A stretch of DNA of 64,000 nt from APNM01 sp040361335 (lineage in GTDB: Bacteria; Pseudomonadota; Gammaproteobacteria; Nevskiales; Salinisphaeraceae). Position numbers and translations under genes: made by a program. How positions within the stretch are numbered: position 1 is the first letter of the stretch; every line of letters begins with the position of its first letter. Below the pieces are notes generated by a model, which was given only the letters and a program-made list of their open reading frames with translations, was not told where the DNA came from and did no database searches. Below, piece by piece: positions 8,018-16,207 of the stretch. The DNA lies in contig NZ_APNM01000007.1 of assembly GCF_040361335.1 (NCBI RefSeq), positions 62,001 through 126,000 on the forward strand. The letters are read 5' to 3'.

Positions 8018-8353
8018 TCACACGAGCAACTTCGTAGACGGTCGTGCGGTTACCTCCAGTGAAACGCCTTCGTGTGCCTCCAATGTCTGCAGCACACGCG
8101 TCAGGTTCGATAGCGTCGGGTTGCCACGAGCGCTGAACATGCGATGCAGGCTTTTTACAGCGATCCCGGTTTCGGCAGCAAGAGTCTCGAAGCCCAAGGT
8201 TGCATTGATATAGCTTCGTAAAATGGACCGGGCGCTGGCCGCTTGCCCCGCGAGCAGTTCTTCCGCTGCTTCGGATAGCATGGCGATCCGGTAAGCCGGG
8301 TCTGTCTGTGCACGTTCTCGTACCGTCTCCTGGAATGCCCGCGTCAGTACCAT
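8018..8353 (-). CDS. HigA-type XRE antitoxin/regulator
   Basis: 111 residues from ATG 8353. A helix-turn-helix of the addiction-module antidote type is seen in LGFETLAAETGIAVKSLHRM then GNPTLSNLTRVLQTLE (residues about 54-92). The protein looks complete. Immediately upstream on the same strand are the two ends of a HigB/RelE-type toxin gene lacking its middle, and before that a perfect palindrome. The original order would thus have been toxin then antitoxin, as in higBA. With the toxin lost, this antitoxin now stands alone. Confidence 0.8.
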   Translation of the reverse strand: MVLTRAFQETVRERAQTDPAYRIAMLSEAAEELLAGQAASARSILRSYINATLGFETLAAETGIAVKSLHRMFSARGNPTLSNLTRVLQTLEAHEGVSLEVTARPSTKLLV

Positions 8354-8357
8354 GTCA

Positions 8358-8469
8358 TCAAGCCTCGCGCTTTCGTGATTTGTAATCCTGCCATCGAATC
8401 GAGTTTCTTGAACCAACGCCCGAACGGGGAACGGCCGGTGGTATCCAGATATTCCTGTACTTCCAGCAC
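8358..8469 (-). pseudogene. HigB/RelE-type toxin remnant with internal deletion
   Basis: Reading the minus strand from GTG 8469 gives VLEVQEYLDTTGRSPFGRWF, the usual beginning of phage-derived Gp49-like/HigB toxins. A few codons later, in another frame, comes RWQDYKSRKREA and a stop at about 8358, the usual end of the same family. Roughly 60 central residues, including catalytic positions, are missing. The remnant ends 4 bases before the higA start, the spacing expected of a higBA operon. Confidence 0.68.
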
Positions 8470-8489
8470 ACTCCACCTTCGTCCTTGAA

Positions 8490-8507
8490 AGTAACGCTAA
8501 CGTTACT
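8490..8507. promoter_or_regulatory. Palindromic operator of the higBA remnant
   Basis: Perfect 7-base inverted repeat AGTAACG (8490-8496) / CGTTACT (8501-8507) around CTAA. It lies about 20 bases upstream of the toxin remnant start on the minus strand, where a HigA antitoxin would be expected to bind for autoregulation. It could also control the divergent plus-strand fragment at 8615. Confidence 0.55.
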
Positions 8508-8614
8508 ATGCGCGAAAGTGATCCACTGTACACGGTGGCTGTGGTGGACGGCCGACCTCTTAAGATGCATGTACACTGGATCGTGGCGGATGGCTGCTTG
8601 GAGGAGGGATTCTC

Positions 8615-8767
8615 ATGGCGCGCGATTTCGAGGAACTCAAACGCCGGTTACCGGAAGACGTGCGCGAGCGGGCTGAGCGTCGTACGCATGGGATGCTGAG
8701 TGAAATGCCGCGACGTGTGTCGCGTGATGTTGCTGCGGTGCAGGGCACCGGCGGGCACTCCCGGTGA
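8615..8767 (+). pseudogene. Short antitoxin-like fragment
   Basis: A 50-codon frame beginning MARDFEELKRRLPEDVRERA with a good ribosome site (GGAGGAGG) 8 bases upstream. The N-terminus resembles that of XRE antitoxins of the kind that start with M-A-x-x-F-x-E-L and R-A-x-A-R-A-E repeats. The helix-turn-helix that should follow after about residue 35 is absent and the frame ends in unrelated residues. It is therefore probably a truncated antitoxin gene; it may still be translated. Confidence 0.35.
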
Positions 8768-8791
8768 ACATGACGAACGCAAGGAGGCGTG

Positions 8792-9133
8792 ATGGCTGAT
8801 CTGTATCGGATGATGTTGGCTCTCTGGATAGTCTTCGCGTTGGCCGGCTGCGCGACCATGACCATCGAGGGCGACGGACAGAAGACCCCCGATTCACGGG
8901 CGGGCACGCATACCGTGCACGGCTCCTATTATGGTTTCGACTGGACTTCGCCGCCGGTGACGAAGTGTGACGGCGGACGCGGGCTCTATCGTGTCCGCTA
9001 TCACACCAATGTGGCCTATGCCTTGGCTTCCATCGCTTCCCTGGGTTTGTACGTGCCGCAGACGGCGGAATGGTGGTGCGATGGGGGCGGCGGCTCGGAT
9101 GATGGTGAGGATTTGTACGAGCCAGGACAGTAG
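8792..9133 (+). CDS. Bor-like small outer-membrane lipoprotein
   Basis: 113 residues from ATG 8792, preceded by AAGGAGG. The signal peptide ends in LAGCA, a lipobox with lipidated cysteine. The mature part holds HGSYYGFDW, KCDGGRGLYRVRY and ASLGLYVPQTAEWWC, resembling the lambda Bor/Iss family pattern of a C-G-G and a final G-(I/L)-Y-x-P-x-x-A-x-x-x-C. Bor/Iss proteins are surface lipoproteins, in coliphages linked to serum resistance. The match is by pattern only and function here is unknown. The gene sits in an island of mobile and toxin-antitoxin genes. Confidence 0.6.
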   Translation: MADLYRMMLALWIVFALAGCATMTIEGDGQKTPDSRAGTHTVHGSYYGFDWTSPPVTKCDGGRGLYRVRYHTNVAYALASIASLGLYVPQTAEWWCDGGGGSDDGEDLYEPGQ

Positions 9134-9163
9134 AGGAAATCGCCTCTAATGTTTCCTTGCTGG

Positions 9164-9197
9164 ATCCCGGATAAGGCGCTTTGCGCCTTTCAGGGAT
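9164..9197. repeat. REP-like stem-loop
   Basis: An interrupted inverted repeat: ATCCC and AAGGCGC on the left pair with GCGCCTT and GGGAT on the right. There is no U-run, so it is not a typical terminator. A related pattern (GCCGGGAACGCGCTGACGCG...CCCGGC) occurs at about 10517-10549 behind the Phd gene, suggesting a dispersed intergenic family. Confidence 0.5.
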
Positions 9198-9258
9198 GAC
9201 GGAAGGGGTGCGCTTCGGGGTGACGGACTTTGATTGATACGCCAGGGAGGGCGAGGCA

Positions 9259-10194
9259 ATGTCTGAAATGCGTAATTTGGTCATCGGATGTGACGGCACC
9301 TGGAACGAGACCCAGATGCCGCCGGATACCAACGTCGCTAAGCTGCTGCGGGCATTGTCCGCCTCAGGACAGGTTCAGCATTACGAGGAAGGCGTCGGCA
9401 CGGCGCACATGGAGGCCTTGCCTGGTGGTATCTATGGGCAGGGGCTGGATCGCCAGATTCTGGGGGCGTACCGCTTCCTGAGCAATCGCTTCTCGGACTC
9501 GGAGTGGCCGGCCGAGAGGAACAGGATATTCATCTTCGGTTTCAGCCGCGGTGCCTATGCGGCACGCCGACTGGCCGGCTTGGTTTCCAGGTGCGGGGTG
9601 CCGACCGAGGCGGATGATGTTGAGTTGGCGTGGCGGCTCTACCTCAACCGCGATAACGACAGCATGGGCGATCTGAAGGAGCGGGGCTTTCTCGTCGACG
9701 TGCCGGTGGCCGTGTTGGGTGTCTGGGATACGGTCAAGACCACGACCGACGAGGATTTCGACGATCACAAGCTGCCTGACTGCGTCGAGCATGGCTATCA
9801 CGCCATGGCGATCGACGAGCGGCGCCGTTTCTTTCGGGTGCTTAGATGGAACAAGGACGATCGCGTACGACAGGTCTGGTTCGCGGGGGTGCATTCGGAT
9901 ATCGGCGGTGGGTATGAGGAAACCGGGCTGTCGGATATCGCGCTGAAATGGATGATCGACTGTGCGTACGGCCATGGCCTGAAGTTCAAGGCCAGTGCCG
10001 TAGAGCGGTTCGATCCCGATCCCTGCGGACCATTGCATGACTCCTACACCGGGATATGGAAGCCCTTCGGGGCCCGGCGACGCTCGATCGCGAAGTCGGC
10101 TCTGGTGCATAGCTCGGTTCGGGAGCGGTGCGAGCAAGCGCCGGATTATCGGCCCGCGAATCTGCCGGCGGAGGCGAATTACGTGGATGAGTGA
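9259..10194 (+). CDS. DUF2235 alpha/beta-hydrolase (Tle-like phospholipase fold)
   Basis: 311 residues. The family landmarks are all seen: the N-terminal VIGCDGTWNE (residues 8-17), the nucleophile elbow GFSRGAYAARRL with S96 in a G-x-S-x-G setting, and WFAGVHSDIGGGY with the candidate catalytic aspartate. DUF2235 proteins include type VI secretion lipase effectors, but many are stand-alone; no T6SS gene, immunity gene or signal peptide is visible here. The ATG at 9259 is chosen because the conserved domain begins within six residues of it. It lies in the accessory island between a lipoprotein and an orphan antitoxin. Confidence 0.85.
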   Translation: MSEMRNLVIGCDGTWNETQMPPDTNVAKLLRALSASGQVQHYEEGVGTAHMEALPGGIYGQGLDRQILGAYRFLSNRFSDSEWPAERNRIFIFGFSRGAYAARRLAGLVSRCGVPTEADDVELAWRLYLNRDNDSMGDLKERGFLVDVPVAVLGVWDTVKTTTDEDFDDHKLPDCVEHGYHAMAIDERRRFFRVLRWNKDDRVRQVWFAGVHSDIGGGYEETGLSDIALKWMIDCAYGHGLKFKASAVERFDPDPCGPLHDSYTGIWKPFGARRRSIAKSALVHSSVRERCEQAPDYRPANLPAEANYVDE

Positions 10195-10253
10195 ATCGCA
10201 CTGAAGTGCTGCCATGAGGAGTCACTTGGTTTCAACATCAGGCCGAGATTCCG

Positions 10254-10502
10254 ATGAAAACCACGGCTAAGCATTTGCGTCTGCATACGAAGGAAGTATT
10301 GGCGGCTGCCGCGCGCGGCGAGGAAGTCGTCGTGACTTGGCGGGGCAAGCCGTGCGCACGAGTGGTCGGGCTGGAAAAGCAGCGAGTACGGAATGACTCG
10401 CGCAACCCTGCATTCGGCATGTGGCGGGATCGTGATATCGATGTGCAGGAGACCGTGGATCGTTTTCGAGAGGTACCTCGTCTTGTCGGTAAAGGGCGAT
10501 GA
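10254..10502 (+). CDS. Phd/YefM-type antitoxin, apparently orphan
   Basis: 82 residues; MKTTAKHLRLHTKEVLAAAA then GEEVVVTWRGKPCARVVGL is the Phd/YefM fold (dimerising DNA-binding N-terminus). The C-terminal tail (RDIDVQETVDRFR) would contact a toxin. No PIN, Doc or YoeB toxin follows: the next 119 bases are non-coding with a palindromic repeat, and the next gene is a glycosyltransferase. Either the toxin was lost or the antitoxin acts elsewhere. Confidence 0.8.
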   Translation: MKTTAKHLRLHTKEVLAAAARGEEVVVTWRGKPCARVVGLEKQRVRNDSRNPAFGMWRDRDIDVQETVDRFREVPRLVGKGR

Positions 10503-10621
10503 AGTAGTTTCCGGAGTGCCGGGAACGCGCTGACGCGCTTATCCCGGCCTACTTTCTGCACGAAGGCTGGAGATTGCATAGCGCTGCGAATGGTTTCGCC
10601 GCTTTGTCGTAGAATGCGTTC

Positions 10622-11770
10622 ATGAGCCGGGGGCCCTTCCTGTTCGTCGAGAGTTATCCGCAGGTGATCGCCGGCCAGCAGCGGACGTTGTTGGCCTTGC
10701 TCGATGCCGCCGGTGGGCTCGACAGGCGGTGCGTGACGGTGGTGCCGGGGGAGGGTCCGATGCCGGCGCGGTTGCGGGAGCTGGGGCACGAGGTCGTGGT
10801 TTGGCCGCAGCCCGCACTGCTGGATCGCTATGGCGGTGCGGTGTATCGGGACAGCGTGCTGACGCGCCTCAAGGTGCTTTGGCAGGTTTTCTCTTATGTC
10901 GTGCGCCTGTGGCGGGAGCTGGGTCGGCTGCGGCCGACGGCCATCTACTGCAACGACATGCGGGGGCTGTTGACCGTGGGGATTGCGGCCGGACTGCGGC
11001 GCATTCCGGTGATGACCTGGGACAAGCTGGACAAGCCGCACGGGCTGCTCGACTGGTTCCAGTTGCCCTTGGTGACACTGAACCTGGTCATATCCCGGGC
11101 CGTGACGGTCAAGTATCCGGCCTGGCAGCGGCGGCTGTTCCGGCGGCGTATCCGCGTGGTGCCCAACGGGGTCGATATCGAGGCTATAGATGGGGCTCAG
11201 GCGGCCGATCTCGGTTTGCCGGCTGACGATAACAAGGGGCTCCTGGTGGGCATGGTCGGCACCGTGACGCCCCGCAAGGGACAGGATCGCCTGCTGGCGG
11301 TGTGGCCGCGGTTGCTGGAGGTCTGTCCCGACGCCCGGTTAGTGCTGGTCGGGGCGCCCGAGTCGGATGAGGACCGGCAATGGGCCGAGGGGCTGCCAAA
11401 CCGCGACCATCCGTCGGTCACCTGGCTTGGGCATCGTGACGATGTGCCCGCCGTCATGCATGCGCTGGATTTGTTGGTCGTGCCGTCGCGGCACGAGGGC
11501 ATGGGCCGCGTCTGCGCCGAGGCCATGGCGGCGGGTACCACCGTGTTGGGAGCGCGCACCGGCGGCATTCCGGAAGTGGTGGCCGAGAATGAGACGGGCT
11601 TGCTGTTCGAGCCCGAGGATGCCGAGGATCTCTCGGCGAAGCTGCAGCGCTTGTGTATTGATGCCGGGCTGCGTCGGCGCTTGGGTGATGCCGGGCGGCT
11701 TCGGGCGAAAGAGCATTTCGACCAGCGCAAGCAGCACCGGATGGTGTTGGCGTTGCTTCGGGACATTTAG
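10622..11770 (+). CDS. Glycosyltransferase family 4
   Basis: 382 residues in the GT-B fold. The C-terminal domain shows the usual GT4 donor-binding order: VGMVGTVTPRKGQDRL, then PSRHEGMGRVCAEAMAAG with the E-x7-E motif, then GGIPEVV. The N-terminal half ends with VVPNGVDIEAI. It opens the second polysaccharide block and is followed at 57 bases by another GT4. It should add a sugar to a lipid-linked glycan in the cytoplasm; the sugar is not predictable. Confidence 0.88.
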   Translation: MSRGPFLFVESYPQVIAGQQRTLLALLDAAGGLDRRCVTVVPGEGPMPARLRELGHEVVVWPQPALLDRYGGAVYRDSVLTRLKVLWQVFSYVVRLWRELGRLRPTAIYCNDMRGLLTVGIAAGLRRIPVMTWDKLDKPHGLLDWFQLPLVTLNLVISRAVTVKYPAWQRRLFRRRIRVVPNGVDIEAIDGAQAADLGLPADDNKGLLVGMVGTVTPRKGQDRLLAVWPRLLEVCPDARLVLVGAPESDEDRQWAEGLPNRDHPSVTWLGHRDDVPAVMHALDLLVVPSRHEGMGRVCAEAMAAGTTVLGARTGGIPEVVAENETGLLFEPEDAEDLSAKLQRLCIDAGLRRRLGDAGRLRAKEHFDQRKQHRMVLALLRDI

Positions 11771-11827
11771 GAAATCCCCCTCGGTCCCCCTTCGGGGAAG
11801 GGGAGGTTCGCATCGATTGGGAATGGG

Positions 11828-12973
11828 ATGGATTCTTCGGTACGGCGGATCGCGCTGATCGGTAACCAAGCCTTTGCGGCGATCAATTTCCGCGGGCCGT
11901 TGATCCGGGATCTGGTGGCGGCGGGGCATCGGGTCTATGCCTTCGCGCCGGATTTCGACGAGGCGACACGCGCCGGTGTCCGAGAGCTGGGGGCGGAGCC
12001 GGTGGCTTATCCCCTGCAGCGGGTCGGCCTGAATCCCGTGGCCGACCTGCGGTCGATGTTCGCGCTCTGGCGCCTGCTGCGGCGTCTGCGTATCGACGTC
12101 GCCCTGTGCTATTTCATCAAGCCCGTGATCTACGGCACGCTCGCGGCCTGGCTGGCGCGCGTGCCGCGGCGTGTGGCTCTGATCGAGGGGGCGGGGTATG
12201 TGTTCGCCTCCGAGGCCGACGGCAGTCTCAAGCGGCGGCTCCTGCGCATGGCGGTCACAGGCTTGTACCGTTTCGCGTTGCGCCGGGCCCAGCATGTCCT
12301 AGTGCTTAACAGCGACGACCGCGAGCTGTTCGTGAGTCGGCGCATGGTGGCGCCCGAGCGGATCGACATGCTGCCCGGCATCGGGATCGACCTCGACCGC
12401 TATGCGGCGACGGAGCCCGTCGTCGAACCGATGACCTTCGTGCTTGCCGCGCGCTTGATCGCGGAGAAGGGCGTGCGTGTTTACGCGCGGGCTGCTCGGG
12501 TCATCAAGGAACAATATCCCGAGGTCCGATTCCTGCTCCTGGGCCAGCCGGATGACAACCCGGATTCGTTGGACCGCTCGGAGGTCGAGGGCTGGGTCGC
12601 GGACGGGATCCTGGAATGGCCCGGACAGGTCGCGGACGTGCGGCCTTATCTGGCCGGTTCCAGTGTCTTCGTGTTGCCGACCTACTACCGGGAAGGTTTG
12701 CCTCGCAGCATTCTCGAGGCCATGGCGATGGCCCGTCCGGTGATCACCACCGACAACCCGGGTTGCCGCGATGCCATCGTCGACGGCGAGTGCGGATACC
12801 TGGTGCCGGTCAGGGATGCCGACAGCCTGGCGGAGGCCATGCGGCGTTTTATCGAGCGTCCGGCGCTGGTCGGCGAGTTCGGACGTGCCGGGCGACAGCG
12901 GGCGGAGACCCTGTATGATGTGCGCTCGGTCAACCGGCAATTGATCTCCACCATGCTAGCGGTAACGGCCTGA
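11828..12973 (+). CDS. Glycosyltransferase family 4
   Basis: 381 residues, GT-B fold. The N-terminal half has HVYAFAPDFDE-like and KPVIYGTLAAWLARVPRR patterns and IEGAGYVF, which resemble the WbnK/PglA-type group that acts on undecaprenyl-diphosphate-linked sugars. The C-terminal half has FVLAARLIAEKGVRVYA and LPTYYREGLPRSILEAMAMA, then NPGCRDAIVDG, the E-x7-E region of GT4. The gene ends 5 bases before the Wzi gene, so it is almost certainly cotranscribed with it. The specific linkage is unknown. Confidence 0.87.
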   Translation: MDSSVRRIALIGNQAFAAINFRGPLIRDLVAAGHRVYAFAPDFDEATRAGVRELGAEPVAYPLQRVGLNPVADLRSMFALWRLLRRLRIDVALCYFIKPVIYGTLAAWLARVPRRVALIEGAGYVFASEADGSLKRRLLRMAVTGLYRFALRRAQHVLVLNSDDRELFVSRRMVAPERIDMLPGIGIDLDRYAATEPVVEPMTFVLAARLIAEKGVRVYARAARVIKEQYPEVRFLLLGQPDDNPDSLDRSEVEGWVADGILEWPGQVADVRPYLAGSSVFVLPTYYREGLPRSILEAMAMARPVITTDNPGCRDAIVDGECGYLVPVRDADSLAEAMRRFIERPALVGEFGRAGRQRAETLYDVRSVNRQLISTMLAVTA

Positions 12974-12978
12974 TCCCT

Positions 12979-14460
12979 ATGCGCTTTTTGAAATGGAATC
13001 TGAGGGTACTCGTGTTCGCCGCGAGCCTGGGCCTGGGTATCGGTCAAGCGGGTGCGATGACGCTCGCGATGCCGGGCGATACCGGGTTGCGGCACGACAT
13101 CCAGTTGCTTGCGGATGCCGGCCTCCTGCGCGGCCCGGTGACGACGTGGCCGTTGCCTTGGCCGCAGATCGCGGCCGACCTCGCGGGTGTCGATAGCGAC
13201 GCCGACAGGGCACCCGATGTCGCGGCGGCCCTGGCGCGTGTGCGGTGGCAGTTGCGGATGCGTAAACGTACGACCGAGGCACGTAGTGGCGTCTACGTGC
13301 GTGGCGGCACCGAGCCGCAGTTCCTGCGGGGGTTCAAGGATACGCCGCGCGCCGAAGTGGAGGGCGGTCTTTACACGGAGTTCATCAGCCATGGCGTGGC
13401 GGGCCGGGTGGAGCTATCCTATGCCCACGACCCCGACGACGACAAGGAAGTGCGGCCGGACGGCACCTGGCTTGGTGCCGTGATCGGTAACTGGATGATT
13501 GCCGGTGGTTGGTTGGATCGCTACTGGGGGCCTGCCTGGCAGAGCGGTCTGATAATGTCGAACAATCCCCGGCCGCGGCCCGGCATCACGTTCCAGCGCG
13601 TAACCAGCGAGCCGTTCGAGTCCGGCTGGTTGAGCTGGATGGGCCCCTGGTCCCTGACGACCTTCCTGGAAAAGCTTGAAACCGACCGCGCGGTGCCGGA
13701 CGCGCTGCTATGGGGATTCCGTTTCAGCTTCCGGCCGCTGGAGAGCCTGGAGATCGGGTTGAGCCGCTCCGCGCAGTTCGGTGGCGATGGCAACGATGTC
13801 GATTTAGGCACCATTGCGGATGTGCTTACCGGGCAATCCAATCCTACTAACCCCTCTCTGGGCAGTGGCGAAGACATCAACCAGCTAGGCGGTATTGATG
13901 CCCGCTGGCGTTTGCCCTGGTGGAACGCGGCTGTCTATGGCGAGCTGACCGGCGAGGACGAGAAGGGCGGTCGCCCCTTCAAGATGATGGGTCAGGCGGG
14001 GCTGGAATTATGGGGTGCCATCGGCGATTCGGGCATGGGCTGGCGCCTCGTCTACGAACGCATCGATACCAAGGCGGATGTCCTGGGTGAGGGAGATTTC
14101 GGGATTGCCTACAACAATACTGTCTTCCGCAGCGGGTATCGCTACCGAGGCCGGTCCATCGGTCACGCGGCCGATGGCGATGCCTCGCTCAATTCGATCA
14201 CCGGCATCCTGCGGCTTTCCGGTGCCCATACCCTGCGCGCGAGTCTCAACGAGGGGGAGTTGAATCGTGGCGATTCGAGTTTTAATGCCCTGACTGGTCC
14301 GGGCCGCGAGGATCTGTCCAGTATCGATCTGGGCTATGCCGGACAATTCGGCTTCGGCCGCATTGAGCTGGGCGTTGGCTATACTCGGCGCGATCCCGCC
14401 ACCGACGACAACGAATCCGATACGCATGCCTGGTTGGGCTTGAGCCGCGAGTTTCGCTGA
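12979..14460 (+). CDS. wzi: Capsule assembly protein Wzi family (outer-membrane beta-barrel)
   Basis: 493 residues with a signal peptide (hydrophobic LRVLVFAASLGLGIG, cleavage near QAGA-M). The N-terminal periplasmic helical bundle (DIQLLADAGLLRGPVTTWPL) and the WMIAGGWLDRYWGPAWQSGL stretch followed by alternating beta-strand sequence are typical of Wzi, an outer-membrane lectin-like barrel that holds capsule or exopolysaccharide at the surface. It ends in FR, with aromatic terminal strands. It lies behind two glycosyltransferases and before a WecA-like initiating transferase. Confidence 0.85.
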   Translation: MRFLKWNLRVLVFAASLGLGIGQAGAMTLAMPGDTGLRHDIQLLADAGLLRGPVTTWPLPWPQIAADLAGVDSDADRAPDVAAALARVRWQLRMRKRTTEARSGVYVRGGTEPQFLRGFKDTPRAEVEGGLYTEFISHGVAGRVELSYAHDPDDDKEVRPDGTWLGAVIGNWMIAGGWLDRYWGPAWQSGLIMSNNPRPRPGITFQRVTSEPFESGWLSWMGPWSLTTFLEKLETDRAVPDALLWGFRFSFRPLESLEIGLSRSAQFGGDGNDVDLGTIADVLTGQSNPTNPSLGSGEDINQLGGIDARWRLPWWNAAVYGELTGEDEKGGRPFKMMGQAGLELWGAIGDSGMGWRLVYERIDTKADVLGEGDFGIAYNNTVFRSGYRYRGRSIGHAADGDASLNSITGILRLSGAHTLRASLNEGELNRGDSSFNALTGPGREDLSSIDLGYAGQFGFGRIELGVGYTRRDPATDDNESDTHAWLGLSREFR

Positions 14461-14650
14461 CATCGGCCGCCACCCAGATAGTTCGATCTTTCGGGTATCA
14501 TATTCCGGTCACGGAAACTGGCGTATCCTTGCGTAGCCGGCATATCTCTTGCAGGTTGCTTAGTGCTAGCGCACGATCAGGAAGAGCGCGCCGTTGATGA
14601 CATCGTATCCGGGATTGACAGGGGTGGGATTTATACGCTTATCCACTCTA

Positions 14651-14688
14651 GATGACGGCCCCCCAGATGGGGGCGGCCATCATTTTTT
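14651..14688 (+). terminator. Probable rho-independent terminator downstream of wzi
   Basis: Left arm 14651-14663 (GATGACGGCCCCC) pairs with 14669-14681 (GGGGGCGGCCATC) with two mismatches, followed by a run of six T. It lies in the 400-base gap between wzi and the WecA-like gene; nothing else was recognised in that gap. Confidence 0.5.
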
Positions 14689-14860
14689 GTCTCGGATACG
14701 ATCCCTGCAAGTCCCGGCATGTGCGCGAAAATGTCGCATGCGCACAGGGGATGGGCGCCATGTCGGGTCATGCCGGCAAGGTTTGGCGGACAGACGCTGG
14801 TGATGTATCGATGCCGGGGCGGTATAGCCTTTGGCACGAGGGGCCAACCGGACAGGCACA

Positions 14861-15925
14861 ATGGAATTGATCGCAGTTTCCGTTCTCGCGTTCCTCACCG
14901 TTATTGCGTTGATTCAATTGCTGCGGCCACTTGCGCGCCGGTTCGGCCACGTCGATAGGCCGGGTGGACGCAAGCAACACCTGAAGGAAATCCCGCTTTG
15001 CGGCGGACTCGGCATCGTGCCGGTAGTGATGCTGTACGGCGGCCTATTTTCCGATTATCCGGGCATGCTTGGGCTTGGACTGGCGCTGGCATCCATTACC
15101 GTGTTGGGTGTTTTCGATGACCGCGTGCATGTCCCGGCGCCCCGTCGACTGGCTATCGAGATCGCGATCGTGGTCTTTTTCATGTGCTGGCTCGAGGGCG
15201 TGGCGTTGTATTCGCTGGGGCCGATCTTCGGCGGACACCAGCAGGTCGTTACTGGCGGTCTGGCCGTCGGCTTCACCGTGTTCGCCGTGGTCAGCCTGGT
15301 CAACGGCATCAACATGATCGACGGGCTCGACGGGCTCGCCGGGAGTTTCGCGGCGATGGTGTTCGCGATCCTCGCCGCCGGGGCCGTTGCAGACGGTTCG
15401 CCGGCCGCGCCGGTATTGCTGTTCCTGCTGGCGGGCACCGCCGCGTTCCTGGTGTTCAACCTGCGTACGCCGCTGCGCCATTCCGCCAGCGTGTTCCTCG
15501 GGGATGCCGGAAGCCTCGCTCTCGGCTTCGCCATGGTGTGGTTCGCGGTCGATCTCTCGCAAGGCGAGCAGCCGGTGTTCCGGCCGATCACCATGGTCTG
15601 GATTTTCGCGCTGCCGGTCTGGGATACCACCTATCTGGTCGCACGCCGCCTGATGCGCGGCGAGAGTCCCTTCAAGGCCGACCGCAGCCACTTCCATCAC
15701 CTGCTGCTCGAGGCCGGCATGCCGCCCGGCATCGCCACGCTCACCTGGCTGGCGATGGCCGCGATACCCGCGGTCGTCGGTCTGTTGGCGGAGGCGCTGG
15801 GCGCGCCCGAAGTCGCCCTGGCAATCGGCTTCGTCCTGGCGTTCTTCGTCTTCGTCGCCTGTTCGACCTTCGCCTGGCGGAAGCTGGTGCCCCGGCGCGG
15901 GGATGCGGCCGAGGTCACCGGCTGA
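14861..15925 (+). CDS. wecA: Undecaprenyl-phosphate sugar-1-phosphate transferase (WecA/MraY family)
   Basis: 354 residues with about eleven membrane helices. Family motifs occur in order: GGRKQHLKEIPLCGGLGI, NGINMIDGLDGLAG (metal-binding aspartates), FLGDAGSLALGF, and DRSHFHHLLLEAGM (the H-x-H-H nucleotide-binding loop). The enzyme transfers a sugar 1-phosphate, in E. coli GlcNAc-1-P, from UDP-sugar to undecaprenyl phosphate and starts O-antigen or capsule repeat synthesis. ATG 14861 is preferred over the upstream GTG-type starts because homology begins MELIAVSVLAFL. The gene closes the polysaccharide block. Confidence 0.87.
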   Translation: MELIAVSVLAFLTVIALIQLLRPLARRFGHVDRPGGRKQHLKEIPLCGGLGIVPVVMLYGGLFSDYPGMLGLGLALASITVLGVFDDRVHVPAPRRLAIEIAIVVFFMCWLEGVALYSLGPIFGGHQQVVTGGLAVGFTVFAVVSLVNGINMIDGLDGLAGSFAAMVFAILAAGAVADGSPAAPVLLFLLAGTAAFLVFNLRTPLRHSASVFLGDAGSLALGFAMVWFAVDLSQGEQPVFRPITMVWIFALPVWDTTYLVARRLMRGESPFKADRSHFHHLLLEAGMPPGIATLTWLAMAAIPAVVGLLAEALGAPEVALAIGFVLAFFVFVACSTFAWRKLVPRRGDAAEVTG

Positions 15926-15995
15926 AGGCCGGTTCCTTTAAAGTCAGGAATAGGGGATCAGTAAATCCCCGCCTTTAGACGGTAATTTCTTGGTT

Positions 15996-16052
15996 CCTTC
16001 TCCCCTGTGGGGAGAAGGTCCCCTCACTCTAACCCTCTCCCGGAGGGGGGAG
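15996..16052. repeat. GC-rich palindromic repeat
   Basis: A perfect stem CCTTCTCCCC (15996-16005) / GGGGAGAAGG (16009-16018), followed by a CCTCTCCCGGAGGGGGGAGG tract. It belongs to the dispersed family also seen at 16857, 17790, 28 kb and 37.6 kb. The flanking bases 15926-16207 hold no gene. Confidence 0.65.
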
Positions 16053-16207
16053 GAGGAAGTCGGCCGTATGGCCGAGCGATCCGGGACCCAGCGGAAACGT
16101 TCAACATCCTTTGCCGTCAATCGCACCGTTCGGATTGATCCACATCACTCCATGGGCCCCAGCTTTTGGCATGCTCGAGCCATGGTTCGGCAATAGACGA
16201 GGTACGC

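Noticed and set aside
9259..10194. Type VI secretion effector
   Set aside because: DUF2235 proteins can be T6SS lipase effectors, but there is no VgrG, PAAR, adaptor or immunity gene nearby.
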